The notes: generated by a model not told the origin, from the letters alone. 64,000 nt of DNA from Manis javanica (GCF_040802235.1 NC_133157.1:24755501-24819500); one strand, 5' to 3'; shown: positions 1 to 10,015, counted from the first letter of the stretch. A program made the numbers and translations.

Positions 1-890
1 ATAAAAAATTGAAAAAAAAAAGATGTTAGGGGGTAGAAACCTTTTCTTATATGTTTTTATCTCTCTCTCCAGGAAAAGGAATAGATTAGGTATTCAGTAT
101 ATTGATATTCTTTGCCAGTCTAGAGAGCAGAGCCATTTCTCTTCAGTGTGAAATTTTATAGGTTATTTTTCCTGTGCAGTTCTGGAATGGTCTGAGGCTG
201 TACTCACACATATTTAGGAAGATCCAGTGAGCACAGAACGCATTCTTTTTGGAGTGCTGGGGAGAGAAGAGAACGGTGCTCTTCCTGACGTCAGTTTGGC
301 TGTACTAATTTCATCAGCATTAGAGGTTTTGCACTCTGGGTGATGTGAAGTTTCTTATATCCCCTCTTCCTCTCAACATTGTAGTGTTCTGCCTTGATAC
401 ACTTACAGGCCATTCGAGATCATTTAAATTACTCAGAAGTTATAATCATAATATGCAACTGCTGAGTCAAACCTCAGAGATCATCGAGTCCTGCACCTTA
501 GACCCTCTATCTGCTTCTACTCTAGTGATTTTCTCTACTTGAGCTGACACTGAACTCTCAAAAAGAGTAAAACTCAGCCCAGTGTCACAGCGGCAAGTCT
601 CCCTTTCCATGCTTCATCCTGAGGGACCCTCCCTCTGAGCCCCTTTTCTGGGAAAGAGCACTTATTGGACCCATTGGTTGGCCAGGGCACCAGCAGCAGA
701 TGCCACTCCAGAGTGGCCTTGCTGGTGTTCTCCAGGACTGGCATAACCACCACACCAGGGTTTTCTGTTTGCTTCCAGTTGATCCAGTTGTTCGTATTCT
801 CTTAAAGTGTTCTCTGAAGGAATCTGATCTTTATGGAGTCACATATGCCACACTGTCCCAGGAACTTTGCAGATACTATAACATTATTTT
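1..890. other. Apparently unique noncoding sequence
   Basis: I see no recognisable gene, RNA or repeat here. Short open frames exist, including the beginning of a 146-codon frame from 700. That frame runs into a MIR relic and lacks the composition or motifs of a protein, so I treat it as chance. Confidence 0.5.
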
Positions 891-894
891 TTTC

Positions 895-990
895 CGATTG
901 TTCCCATTTTACATGAAAGAATTGAGGCTCGCAGCAGTTGAGCTGTTGTCACACAGCCAGGGAGTAGTGGGGCACGTGAGCCGGCATTTG
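895..990 (-). repeat. MIR SINE fragment
   Basis: The segment reads as the reverse complement of the MIR core: a 'cccattttacatgaaagaa' block, then 'ttgaggc', then 'tcacacagccagggagtag'. These correspond to the MIR stretches that normally read 'tttacagatgaggaaactgaggc' and 'gtcacacagctagtaag'. It is old and diverged. Confidence 0.7.
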
Positions 991-1354
991 CCTGGCCCAG
1001 CGATCCTGTTCCTTACACTTCACCCTATGCCAATTCAAGGAAGAGTGATTTGGGTTACTGAAATCATATGTGCATCCCTGAGAGGTGCTCTGCCTTTTGG
1101 CAATGCATTGAATTTTGGGGGTGGGAGAGATTTGTTTTAAGATATATTTATTTTGAAAGTTAATTATAGGTGTTCTGATTAAAGTCTGAATCACTGTTTG
1201 TACAGCGAAGGTATGAAAAGTTTAAAAAATAGATGATCGAAGTATTTATCGAATGAAAGAGAATTATATGCTTATTTTAATCAAGAATGTGTTTAATTTA
1301 ATGAGGAAATGAGGCTTAGGATCCACAATACCAGAAGACATTCTGCAGAGCTGT

Positions 1355-1483
1355 TATAACCAAAGACCTTGGAGTCAATCAGAACTGGACTTAAATTCAT
1401 CTCTCATGAATCCAAGTTTGCTCATCTGTAAAGATAGATTATAAAACTTATCTCTTAGACCTTTAATGAGACAATAGATTCAT
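1355..1483 (+). repeat. MIR SINE, 5' part (interrupted)
   Basis: Sense MIR signatures appear in order: 'ggagtcaatcagaactgg', 'tttgctcatctgtaaagat', and 'acctttaatgagacaatag' where MIR has 'ggattaaatgagttaat'. The consensus then stops and resumes near 1609 with 'gtacatgtaaagtgtttg', so something has been inserted between the two parts. Confidence 0.55.
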
Positions 1484-1608
1484 CCCTTCACTATTCACTC
1501 CTTTGAAAAAAGTTCTTTTTGGATATTTACAATTTGCATGACATTGGAGATGCAGCCATGAAAAGACACAAGACATGGTTCCTGCCCGAAGAGAACTGAC
1601 AGTCTGGT
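1484..1608 (-). repeat. L2 LINE 3'-end fragment, nested in MIR
   Basis: Read on the reverse strand this matches the L2 tail: 'attcactcctttgaaaaaag' stands for the tail that reads 'attcattcaacaaatattt', followed by 'acattggagatgcagccatg' and 'ggttcctgcccgaagagaac', the usual '...tccctgccctcatggagctta' stretch. It lies exactly between two collinear halves of a MIR. Confidence 0.55.
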
Positions 1609-1712
1609 GGGTACATGTAAAGTGTTTGTCATGGTGTCAAGCACATGAGAAGCACGAATAAGTGGCAGATGTTAATATTATTACATTATTATTATTATCA
1701 TTATTATTATGA
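1609..1712 (+). repeat. MIR SINE, 3' part, with ATT-rich tail
   Basis: This resumes the MIR consensus ('tacatgtaaagtgtttgtc', then 'gtgtcaagcacatgagaag', then 'aataagtggcagatgtta'). It ends in an ATT microsatellite at about 1675-1710, as many MIR tails do. Confidence 0.55.
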
Positions 1713-2564
1713 GTGTGTGTTTCTACACCTTCTTGTAATTTTGACATATCTTACATTTTGATAATAGGTACGAGACCTAGTTAACATTTTCCTTATTGGC
1801 ATTTCTAATTAAAGGATAGTGTTGTAAAGTACCAAGCAATTATTGTTAACAAAGGAAGTACTGTATAATCAGAGCCTTGCTTCAAGAATGTAGGATTTTT
1901 TCCCTGCTCCTTACTTGACTGTTTTTCTGTCTTTAGCCCCATGAAACAGAACAGTGTCTGGCACAATGAATAACTATGAGTTGAATAAAGAATGTACGAA
2001 TGAGCAAGGGTTGCACAACACTTTAAACACAGCATCTGGCTGGTACCTACTGAGGAGGATGCTGTCTGGTTATAAATTGTACAATGAGAGGCCCCATGTA
2101 ATAAGTGCCCTAGGACAACTTTTGGTAAACTCAAGCACCTTGGGGGAAAGTCCACAGGACACTCTAAACAAGACAGTTATTTTGAATGTCAACAGACTAT
2201 AGTGGAAGAACAAGTGAAAATGCTGAATATGCAATAATCACATCCTGCAAACGAAGGATTCTAATCTGAAGGAATTAAAAGCTGAAATCGTTATTCAGTA
2301 TTTTTCCACACATTCATCTATTTTATGATGTGTGTCTTTAAATATAGTTTGAGTAGTGTTTTATAATAATTTACTATGTTTTGAGATTCATATAGAATTT
2401 AATGCCTTATTCAATGGAAATACCTTTTACATGCGCTTCAAACATAGCTTTGAAAGTTTTCAGTAATGGAAAGAACATGTGGCACAGAACTTTGAATGGC
2501 TTTCTGCCATATCAAATTCATATCCACAAAGAGAAATTTGTTTATGTGTATCAGATTCCATTTC
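1713..2564. other. Apparently unique noncoding sequence
   Basis: I see no gene or clear repeat. This is the immediate 5' flank of the composite retroelement insertion and holds its pre-insertion target at the 3' edge. Confidence 0.5.
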
Positions 2565-2580
2565 AAAAAATACCTCTTTG
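2565..2580 (+). repeat. Target-site duplication, 5' copy
   Basis: The 16-mer AAAAAATACCTCTTTG directly precedes the L1 5' end. It is repeated without mismatch at 10976-10991, after a poly(A) run. The bottom-strand nick would fall at TTTTTT/G, close to the L1 endonuclease preference TTTT/A. The A-rich left end of the 3' copy merges with the poly(A), so the functional duplication could be shorter (at least TACCTCTTTG). Confidence 0.9.
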
Positions 2581-2602
2581 GGCATGAGGAGAGGGTGGAG
2601 CC

Positions 2603-2613
2603 AAGATGGCGGC
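2603..2613 (+). promoter_or_regulatory. YY1 site of the L1 promoter
   Basis: AAGATGGCGGC lies 22 bases inside the element. A YY1 site in this position is known in L1 5'UTRs, where it sets the transcription start at the element's first bases. It supports 2581-2590 as the true 5' end. Confidence 0.75.
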
Positions 2614-3927
2614 GTGAGTAGAGCAGTGGAAATCTCCTCCCAAAAACACATAGAGCTATGAAAACATAACAAAGAAAAATCTTCCTAAAATAGAGACCAC
2701 AGGACACAGGACAACATCCAGACCACATCCACACCTGCAAGAACCCAGCGCCTTGCGAAGGGGGTAAGATACAAGCCCCGGCCCAGCGGGACCTGAGCGC
2801 CCCTCCCCCCGGCTCCCGGCAGGTGGAAAGAAACCGGAGCGGTTTTTTTTTTTTTTTTTTTTGGCGAGTGTTTTTTGGAAGCCTTAAAGGGACAGGGACC
2901 CCGTTGCTAGGGAGGCAGGGTGGTGGGACCGGTGAGCGGGTGCCTGGGACCGGCACCTGAGGACGGAGGAAATCGCGCGTTTTTCCCCTTTTTTTCCCCT
3001 CTTTTTGGCGAGTGCTTTTTGGAAGCCTTAAAGGGACAGGGACCCCGGTGCTAGGGAGGCAGGGCGGTGGGACTGGTGAGCGGGTGCCTGGGACCGGCGC
3101 CTGAGGACAAAGAATATCCCGCATTTTTCCCTGAGGGACCGGTGGGCGGGTGCCTGAGACCCGCACTTGAGGACGGAGGAAATCGCGCGTTTTTCCCCTT
3201 TTTTTTTCTCTTTTTGGCGAGTGCTTTTTGGAAGTCTTAAAGGGACAGGGACCCTGGTGCTAGGGAGGCAGGGCGGTGGGACTGGTGAGCTGGTGCCTGG
3301 GACCGGCGCCTAAGGACAAAGAATATCGTGCGTTTTTCCCTGCGGGACCAGTGGGTGAGTGCTTTTTGGAAGCCTTGAAGGGACAGGGACCCTGGTGCTA
3401 GGGAGGCAGGGCAGCAGGACCAGTGAGCGGGTGCCTGGGACCGGCGCCTGAGGACTAAAAAAAAAAATCAAGTGTTTTTTCCTTTTTTTTTTTTTTTTTC
3501 TGTTCCCTCTCTCATTATTGCTGTTGTTGTTTTGGTTTGGAGAGTGCTTTTTGAAAGTCTTAAAGGGGCAGGACAGGTCCTTTAGACCAGAGATAGGGAA
3601 TCTGGGGATCTCTGGGCACTCTAACCCCCTGGGCAGCAGGGAGCACAGAGGCCCCTTACGGAGATAAATAGCCTCCCAGCCGCTCTCCCCCTCCAACGGG
3701 GCTCCACCATTTTGGAGGAGCAGCCCCAGCCAGGCCACGCCCACAGCAACAGCAGAGATAAACCCCAAAGCAACTGGGCAGGAAGCAGAAGCCCTGTCTG
3801 CACACAGCTGCCCAGCACAAGCCACTAGAGGTCGCTATTCTCCCAGGTGAGGAAGGCCACAAACCAACAAGAAGGGAAGCTCTTCCAGCGGTCACTTGTA
3901 CCAGCTCTGCACACTATCTCTATCACC
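2614..3927 (+). promoter_or_regulatory. L1 5'UTR / internal promoter region
   Basis: This GC- and CpG-rich leader of about 1.3 kb separates the element's start from the ORF1 ATG. It contains a T-run at about 2843-2862, a set of repeated units (see the repeat entry), and a more unique part (3600-3927) next to ORF1. The open frames on the minus strand across it come from low-complexity composition and are not genes. Confidence 0.75.
2863..3600 (+). repeat. Repeated units inside the L1 5'UTR
   Basis: A unit beginning 'ggcgagtgctttttggaag' and continuing 'cttaaagggacagggaccc', 'gctagggaggcaggg', 'gcgggtgcctgggaccgg' recurs with starts at about 2863, 3007, 3216 and 3354. A partial copy starts at about 3538. 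Spacing is 138-209 bp because copies are partly deleted and T/C-tract lengths differ. A further partial unit ('cggtgggcgggtgcctgag') sits at about 3137. Confidence 0.85.
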
Positions 3928-4782
3928 ATGAAAAGACAAAACTACAGGCAGACAAAGATCACGAGACAACACCTGAGAAGGAGACAGACCTAACCAGTCC
4001 TCCTGAAAAAGAATTCAAAATAAAAATCATGAACATGCTGACAGAGATGCAGAGAAAAATGCAAGAGCAGTGGGATGAAGTCCGGAGGGAGATCACAGAT
4101 GTCAGGAAGGAGATCACAGAAGTGAAACAATCCCTGGAAGGATTTATAAGCAGAATGGATAAGATGCAAGAGGCCATTGAAGGAATAGAAGCCAGAGAAC
4201 AGGAATGTATAGAAGCTGACATAGAGAGATAAAAGGATCTCCAGGAATGAAACAACACTAAGAGAAATATGTGACCAATACAAAAGGAATAACATTCGTA
4301 TTATAGGGATACCAGAAGAGGAAGAAAGAGGAAAAGGGATAGAAAGTCTCTTTGAAGAAATAATTGCTGAAAACTTCCCCAAACTGGGGGAAGAAATAAT
4401 CGAACAGACCATGGAATTACACAGAACCCCCAACAGAAAGGATCCAAGGAGAACAACACCAAGAAACATAGTAATTAAAATGGCAAGGATCAAGGACAAG
4501 GAAAGAGTTTTAAAGGCAGCTAGAGAGAAAAAGGTTACCTATAAAGGAAAACCCGTCAGGCTAACATCAGACTTCTCAACAGAAACCCTACAGGCCAGAA
4601 GAGAATGGCATGATATACTTAATGCAATGAAACAAAAGGGCCTTGAACCAAGGATACTGTATCCAGCACGACTATCATTTAAATATGATGGTGGGATCAA
4701 ACAATTCCCAGACAAGCGAAAGCTGAGGGAATTTGCTTCCCACAAACCACCTCTACAGGGCATCCTACAGGGACTACTCTAA
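3928..4782 (+). pseudogene. L1 ORF1 (RNA-binding chaperone), disrupted
   Basis: ORF1p binds L1 RNA as a trimer in the cytoplasm. The likely start is the ATG at 3928 in a good context (caccATG), but its frame stops after about 22 codons. Collinear ORF1 sequence is found in the next frame from about 3963 ('TSPPEKEF' at 3993-4016). The coiled-coil part (4029-4226) is rich in Glu/Lys heptads and ends at a stop at 4230-4232. The RRM-like part resumes in another frame from about 4225 ('NNIRIIGIPE' at 4285-4314), followed by the C-terminal domain ('RREWHDI' near 4600), and ends at 4782. An intact form would be about 285 residues, shorter than human ORF1p (338). There are at least two frameshifts. 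Confidence 0.9.
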
Positions 4783-4977
4783 ATGGGAGCACCCCTAAAA
4801 AGAGCACAGAACAAAACACACAACATATGAAGAATGGAGGAGGAGGAATAAGAAGGGAGAGAAGAAAAGAATCTCCAGACAGTGTATATAACAGCTCAAT
4901 AGACGAGCTAAGTTAGGCAGTAAGATACTAAAGAAGCTAACCTTGAACCTTTGGTAACCACGAATCTAAAGCCTGCA

Positions 4978-7900
4978 ATGGCAATAAGTACATATCTCTC
5001 AACAGTCACCCTAAATGTAAATGGACTTAATGCACCGATCAAAAGACACAGAGTAATAGAATGGATAAAAAAGCAAGACCCATCTATATGCTGCTTACAA
5101 GAAACTCACCTTAAACCCAAAGATAAGCATAGACTAAAAGTCAAGGGATGCAAAAACATATTTCAGGCAAACAACAGTGAGAAGAAAGCAGGGGTTGCAG
5201 TACTAATATCAGACAAAATAGGCTTCAAAACAAAGAAAGTAACAAGAGATAAAGAAGGACACTACATAATGATAAAGGGTTCAGTCCAACAAGAGGATAT
5301 AACCATTCTAAATATATATGCACCCAATACAGGAGCACCAGCATATGTGAAGCAAATACTAACAGAACTAAAGAGGGAAATAGACTGCAATGCATTCATT
5401 TTAGGAGACTTCAATACACCACTCACCCCGAAGGATAGATCCACCGGGCAGAAAATAAGTAAGGACACAGAGGCACTGAACAACACCCTAGAACAGATGG
5501 ACCTAATAGACATCTATAGAACTCTACGTCCAAAAGCAACAGGATATACATTCTTCTCAAGTGCACATGGAACATTCTCCAGAATAGACCACATACTAGC
5601 TCACAAAAAGAGCCTCAGTAAACTCCAAAATATTGAAAGTCTACCAACCAATTTTTCAGACCACAAAGGTATAAAAGTAGAAATAAATTCTACAAAGAAA
5701 ACAAAAAGGCTCACAAACACATGGAGGCTTAACAACATGCTACTAAATAATCAATGGATCAATGAACAAATCAAAATAGAGATCAAGGAATATATAGAAA
5801 CAAATGACAACAACAACACTAAGCCCCAACTTCTGTGGGACGCAGCGAAAGCAGTCTTAAGAGGAAAGTATATAGCAATCCTGGCACACTTGAAGAAGGA
5901 AGAACAATCCCAAATGAATAGTCTAACATCACAATTATCAAAACTGGAAAAAGAAGAACAAAGGAGGCCTAAAGTCAGCAGAAGGAGGGACATAATAAAG
6001 ATCAGAGAAGAAATAAACAAAATTGAGAAGAATAAAACAATAGCAAAAACAATGAAACCAAGAGCTGGTTCTTTGAGAAAGTAAACAAAATAGATAAGCC
6101 TCCAGCCCAACTTATTAAGAGAAAAAGAGAATCAACACAAATCAACATAATCAGAAATGAGAATGGAAAAATCACAACAGACTCCACAGAAATACAAAGA
6201 ATTATTAAAGACTACTATGAAAACCTATATGCCAACAAGCTGGAAAACCTAGGAGAAATGGACAACTTTCTAGAAAAATACAACCTCCCAAGACTGACCA
6301 AGGAAGAAACACAAAAGTTAAACAAACCAATTACGAGCAAAGAAATTGAAATGGTAATCAAAAAACTACCCAAGAACAAAACCCCGGGGCCGGACGGATT
6401 TACCTTGGAATTTTATCAGACACACAGAGAAGACATAATACCCATTCTCCTTAAAGTGTTCCAAAAAATAGAAGAGGGAATACTCCCAAATTCATTCTAT
6501 GAAGCCAACATCACCCTAATACCAAAACCAGGCAAAGACCCCACCAAAAAAGAAAATTACAGACCAATATCCCTGATGAATGTAGATGCAAAAATACTCA
6601 ATAAAATATTAGCAAACAGAATTCAACAGTATATCAAAAGGATCATACACCATGACCAAGTGGGATTCATCCCAGGGATGCAAGGATGGTACAACGTTCG
6701 AAAATCCATCAACATCATCCACCACATCAACAAAAAGAAAGACAAAAACCACATGATCATCTCCATAGATGCTGAAAAAGCATTTGACAAAATTCAACAT
6801 CCATTCATGATAAAAACTCTCAGCAAAATGGGAATAGAGGGCAAGTAACTCAACATAATAAAGGCCATATATGATAAACCCACAGCCAGCATTATACTGA
6901 ACAGCGAGAAGCTGAAAGCATTTCCTCTGAGATCGGGAACCAGACAGGGATGCCCACTCTCCCCACTGTTATTTAACATAGTACTGGAGGTCCTAGCTAC
7001 GGCAATCAGACAAAACAAAGAAATACAAGGAATCCAGATTGGTAAAGAAGAAGTTAAACTGTCACTATTTGCAGATGATATGATACTGTACATAAAAAAC
7101 CCTAAAGACTCCACTCCAAAACTACTAGAACTGATATCGGAATACAGCAAAGTTGCAGGATACAAAATTAACACACAGAAATCTGTAGCTTTCCTATACA
7201 CTAACAATGAACCAATAGAAAGAGAAATCAGGAAAACAATTCCATTCACAATTGCATCAAAAAGAATAAAATACCTAGGAATAAACCTAACCAAAGAAGT
7301 GAAAGACTTATACTCTGAAAACTACAAGTCACTCTTAAGAGAAATTAAAGGGGACACTAAAAAATGGAAACTCATCCCATGCTCATGGCTAGGAAGAATT
7401 AATATCGTCAAAATGGCCATCCTGCCCAAAGCAATATACAGATTTGATGCAATCCCTCTCAAATTACAAGCAACATTCTTCAATGAATTGGAACAAATAA
7501 TTCAAAAATTCATATGGAAACACCAAAGATCCCGAATAGCCAAAGCAATCCTGAGAAAGAAGAATAAAGTAGGGGAGATCTCACTCCCCAACTTCAAGCT
7601 CTACTACAAAGCCATAGTAATCAAGACAATTTGGTACTGGCACAAGAACAGAGCCACAGACCAGTGGAACAGATTAGAGACTCCAGACATTAACCCAAAC
7701 ATATATGGTCAATTAATATTTGATAAAGGAGCCATGGACATACAATGCAAAATGACAGTCTCTTCAACAGATGGTGCTGGAAAAACTGGACAGCTACATG
7801 TAGGAGAATGAAACTGGACCATTGTCTAACCCCATATACAAAGGTAAACTCAAAATGGATCAAAGACCTAAATGTAAGTCATGAAACCATTAAACTCTTG

Positions 7901-8788
7901 GAAAAAAACATAGGCAAAAACCTCTTAGACATAAACATGAGTGACCTCTTCTTGAACATATCTCCCCGGGCAAGGAAAACAACAGCAAAAATGAGCAAGT
8001 GGGACTACATTAAGCTGAAAAGCTTCTGTACAGCGAAAGACACCATCAATAGAACAAAAAGGAACCCCACAGTATGGGAGAATATATTTGAAAATGACAG
8101 ATCCGATAAAGGCTTGATGTCCAGAATATATAAAGAGCTCACATGCCTCCACAAACAAAAAACAAATAACCCAATTAAAAAATGGGCAGAGGAACTGAAC
8201 AGACAGTTCTCTAAAAAAGAAATACAGATGGCCAAGAGACACATGAAAAGATGCTCCACATCGCTAATTATCAGAGAAATGCATATTAAAACTACAATGA
8301 GGTATCACCTCACACCAGTAAGGATAGCTTCCATCCAAAAGACAAACAACAACAAATGTTGGCGAGGCTGTGGAGAAAGGGGAACCCTCCTACACTGCTG
8401 GTGGGAATGTAAATTAGTTCAACCATTGTGAAAAGCAGTATGGAGATTCATCAAAATGCTCACAACAGACCTACCATTTGACCCAGGAATTCCACTCCTA
8501 GGAATTTACCCTAAGAATGCAGCAATCAAGTTTGAGGAAGACGGATGCACCCCTATGTTTATCGCAGCACTATTTACAATAGCCAAGAATTGGAAGCAAC
8601 CTAAATGTCCATCGGTAGATGAATGGATAAAGAAGATGTGGTACATATACACAATGGAATACTACTCAGCCATAAGAAAAGGGCAAATCCTACCATTTGC
8701 AGCAACATGGATGGAGCTGGAGAGTATTATGCTCAGTGAAATAAGCCAAGCGGAGAAAGAGAAATACCAAATGATTTCACTCATCTGA
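4978..8788 (+). pseudogene. L1 ORF2 (endonuclease-reverse transcriptase), disrupted
   Basis: ORF2p nicks target DNA and reverse-transcribes L1 RNA there. The first ATG at 4978 fits the family N-terminus. The endonuclease domain shows 'LNVNGLN', 'QETHL' (about 5098), 'GDFNTPL' (about 5405), 'SRIDHIL' (about 5578) and 'SDHKGI' (about 5659). The reverse transcriptase shows '[18 protein letters not shown]' (about 6520), '[13 protein letters not shown]' and the catalytic FADD at 7068-7079. The C-terminal Cys-rich motif CX3CX7HX4C is at 8357-8410. The length of about 1270 codons equals the family norm. Lesions: a frameshift just before 6066, a TAA at 6846-6848, a frameshift between about 7740 and 7810, and a TGG-to-TGA-type nonsense at 8429-8431. 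The catalytic residues themselves look intact. Confidence 0.95.
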
Positions 8789-9120
8789 GGAGTATAAGAA
8801 CAAAGGAAAACCTGAAGGAACAAAACAGCAGCGGAATTACAGAACCCAAAAATGGACTAACAGGTACCAAAGGGAAAGGGACTGGGGAGGATGGGTGGGC
8901 AGGGAGGGTTAAGGGGGGGGTAAGAAGAAGGGGGGTATTAAGATTAGCATGCATGGGGGGGAGGGAGAAAGGGGAGGGTGGGCTGCACAACACAGAGAGG
9001 ACAAGTAGTGACTCTACAACATTTTGCTAAGCTGATGGACAGTAACCGTAATGTGGTTGTTAGGGGGGACCTGATATAGGGGAGAGCATAGCATACATAG
9101 TATTCTTCATGTAAGTGTAG
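8789..9120 (+). other. L1 3'UTR
   Basis: This noncoding tail is purine-rich and then strongly G-rich on the sense strand (8880-8990), as is typical of L1 3'UTRs. The last part ('gcatagcatacatagtattc') leads to the poly(A) signal. Confidence 0.85.
8884..8908 (+). other. Predicted G-quadruplex in L1 3'UTR
   Basis: Five G-runs of three or more are separated by loops of 5, 1, 2 and 1 bases, which meets the standard G3+N1-7 rule. G-quadruplex-forming tracts are a known conserved property of L1 3'UTRs. Further G-runs follow at 8913-8920 and 8930-8935. Confidence 0.7.
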
Positions 9121-9164
9121 ATTAAAAATTAAAAAAAAAAAAAAGAAAGAAAGAAAGAAAGAAA
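9121..9164 (+). repeat. L1 poly(A) end with (GAAA)n microsatellite
   Basis: Two ATTAAA variants (9121-9126 and 9128-9133) replace the canonical AATAAA. They are followed by an A-run and then five GAAA units. This looks like the fossil A-tail of the parental L1, now internal. The variant signals are weaker than AATAAA, which fits readthrough. Confidence 0.8.
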
Positions 9165-9307
9165 AGGGGGATTACTCCTTGATAGGATAAAACTATTGGT
9201 AAATCAAAGATCAACGCATGCTTTAAATATCCTTAATGTTGATCACTTAAAGGGTGTCAGATGATCAGCTATGGAGGTACTCTTTTCTGATAATATTCCT
9301 TTCTCTT

Positions 9308-9324
9308 AATAAAAAAAAAAAAAA
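9308..9324 (+). repeat. Internal AATAAA plus A-run
   Basis: AATAAA at 9308-9313 continues directly into a run of A to 9324, within the transduced segment. It may be a second fossil A-tail, which would mean serial transduction. It may equally be an expanded lysine-codon stretch just upstream of the integrase-like reading. The sequence alone does not decide. Confidence 0.45.
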
Positions 9325-9366
9325 GCAGTTACTGTGTGCTGACCTCCAATGAGTTCTGCACAGTGA

Positions 9367-9452
9367 TATAGAGGGCATGTCAAAGTGTGGGCAAAGGGTC
9401 TGTTTGTTTCTATGCAGAAGATCAAGGCCTAGCTTGGATACCCAGAAAATGA
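9367..9452 (+). pseudogene. Retroviral integrase C-terminal remnant (pol 3' end)
   Basis: Two overlapping frames together show the SH3-like integrase C-terminus typical of betaretroviruses: 'YRGHVKVWAKG' at 9367-9399, and after a one-base frame change near 9390, 'GKGSVCF...AWIPRK' ending at the TGA 9450-9452. The spacing between the 'VW-KG-V' and 'WIP-R' blocks is that of the family. The piece is too short and broken to act. It places the upstream part of the segment at the end of pol. Confidence 0.65.
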
Positions 9453-9520
9453 ACTTAGATATGATATGAGGAGGAGCTTCCGGCATCAGCACTCTCTGGA
9501 GGACTTGTGCCGGGGGATGA

Positions 9521-10015
9521 TCATCAAAAAGCCTCCACAGGGATCCGGGCGATGCTGCGGTCGTGGCTGCGTCCACCCCACCCTCTCCTGGACTTGCCAT
9601 AGGAATGAGGAGGGAGATGTCTAGGCTGGCATGTGCATACAGTGAGACAATGAATTTGACCGGATCTGTACTGTTGGAACTCAACCAGGAGTTGGGAGGG
9701 GTGCAAGGTGTAGCACTCCAAAATCTTATGACTATAGACTATCTACGGTTAAAAGAACATATGGGATGTGAACAGATCCCAGAAATGGGCTGCTTTAATT
9801 TGTCTGATTTCTCTCAGACTGTTCAAGTACAGTTGGACAATATCCATCATATCATAGACAAATTTTCACAAATGCCTAGGGTGCCTCAATGGTTTTCTTG
9901 GCTTCACTGGAGATGGATGGTAATTATAGATTTGCTTTGTTTATGTCACCGTATTCCTATTATGTTAATATGTGTGTGCAAATTAGTTAGTAGTTTAAAA
10001 CCTATACATACTTAA
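9521..10015 (+). pseudogene. Retroviral env transmembrane-subunit remnant
   Basis: The frame is open for about 164 codons after a TGA at 9518-9520; there is no credible start, so it is a fragment. In order it shows an Ala-rich hydrophobic stretch at about 9548-9605 (possible fusion-peptide remnant), a heptad segment with 'LNQELGGVQ' and 'LQNLMTIDY', a CX7C loop (Cys codons 9767-9769 and 9791-9793), a second heptad segment, a Trp-rich pre-membrane stretch ('WFSWLHWRW', about 9891-9917), a hydrophobic Cys-containing membrane segment, and a short tail to TAA 10013-10015. The surface subunit and its cleavage site are absent. CX7C without an adjacent Cys favours class II over gammaretroviruses (CX6CC). 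Confidence 0.7.

Larger units (their letters stand above)
2581..9164 (+). mobile_element. Near-full-length L1 LINE, inactive
   Basis: The order 5'UTR, ORF1, short spacer, ORF2, G-rich 3'UTR, A-tail is complete. The 5' end begins within a few bases of a typical L1 start ('gtggagccaagatggcggc'). Low divergence from recognisable L1 protein motifs suggests a fairly young copy. ORF1 carries at least two frame breaks and ORF2 at least four lesions, so this copy cannot supply its own proteins. The 5'UTR resembles laurasiatherian L1 types rather than primate L1PA, from memory of such elements. Confidence 0.93.

Noticed and set aside
700..1140. 146-codon plus-strand frame as a possible gene
   Set aside because: It includes a MIR relic, has no recognised motif, and shows no exon or promoter context.
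2438..3166. 242-codon minus-strand open frame with repeated 'PVPGTRSPVPPPCLPS'-type peptides
   Set aside because: It is the reverse complement of the GC-rich repeated units in the L1 5'UTR. The peptide repeats merely mirror the DNA repeats.
3310..3825. 171-codon minus-strand frame
   Set aside because: It lies wholly within the L1 5'UTR antisense strand and has no protein-like features.
9563..10015. A domesticated syncytin-like env gene
   Set aside because: The surface subunit, signal peptide and cleavage site are missing and there is no start. The piece arrived as cargo of an L1 insertion, so it is a fragment rather than a candidate syncytin.
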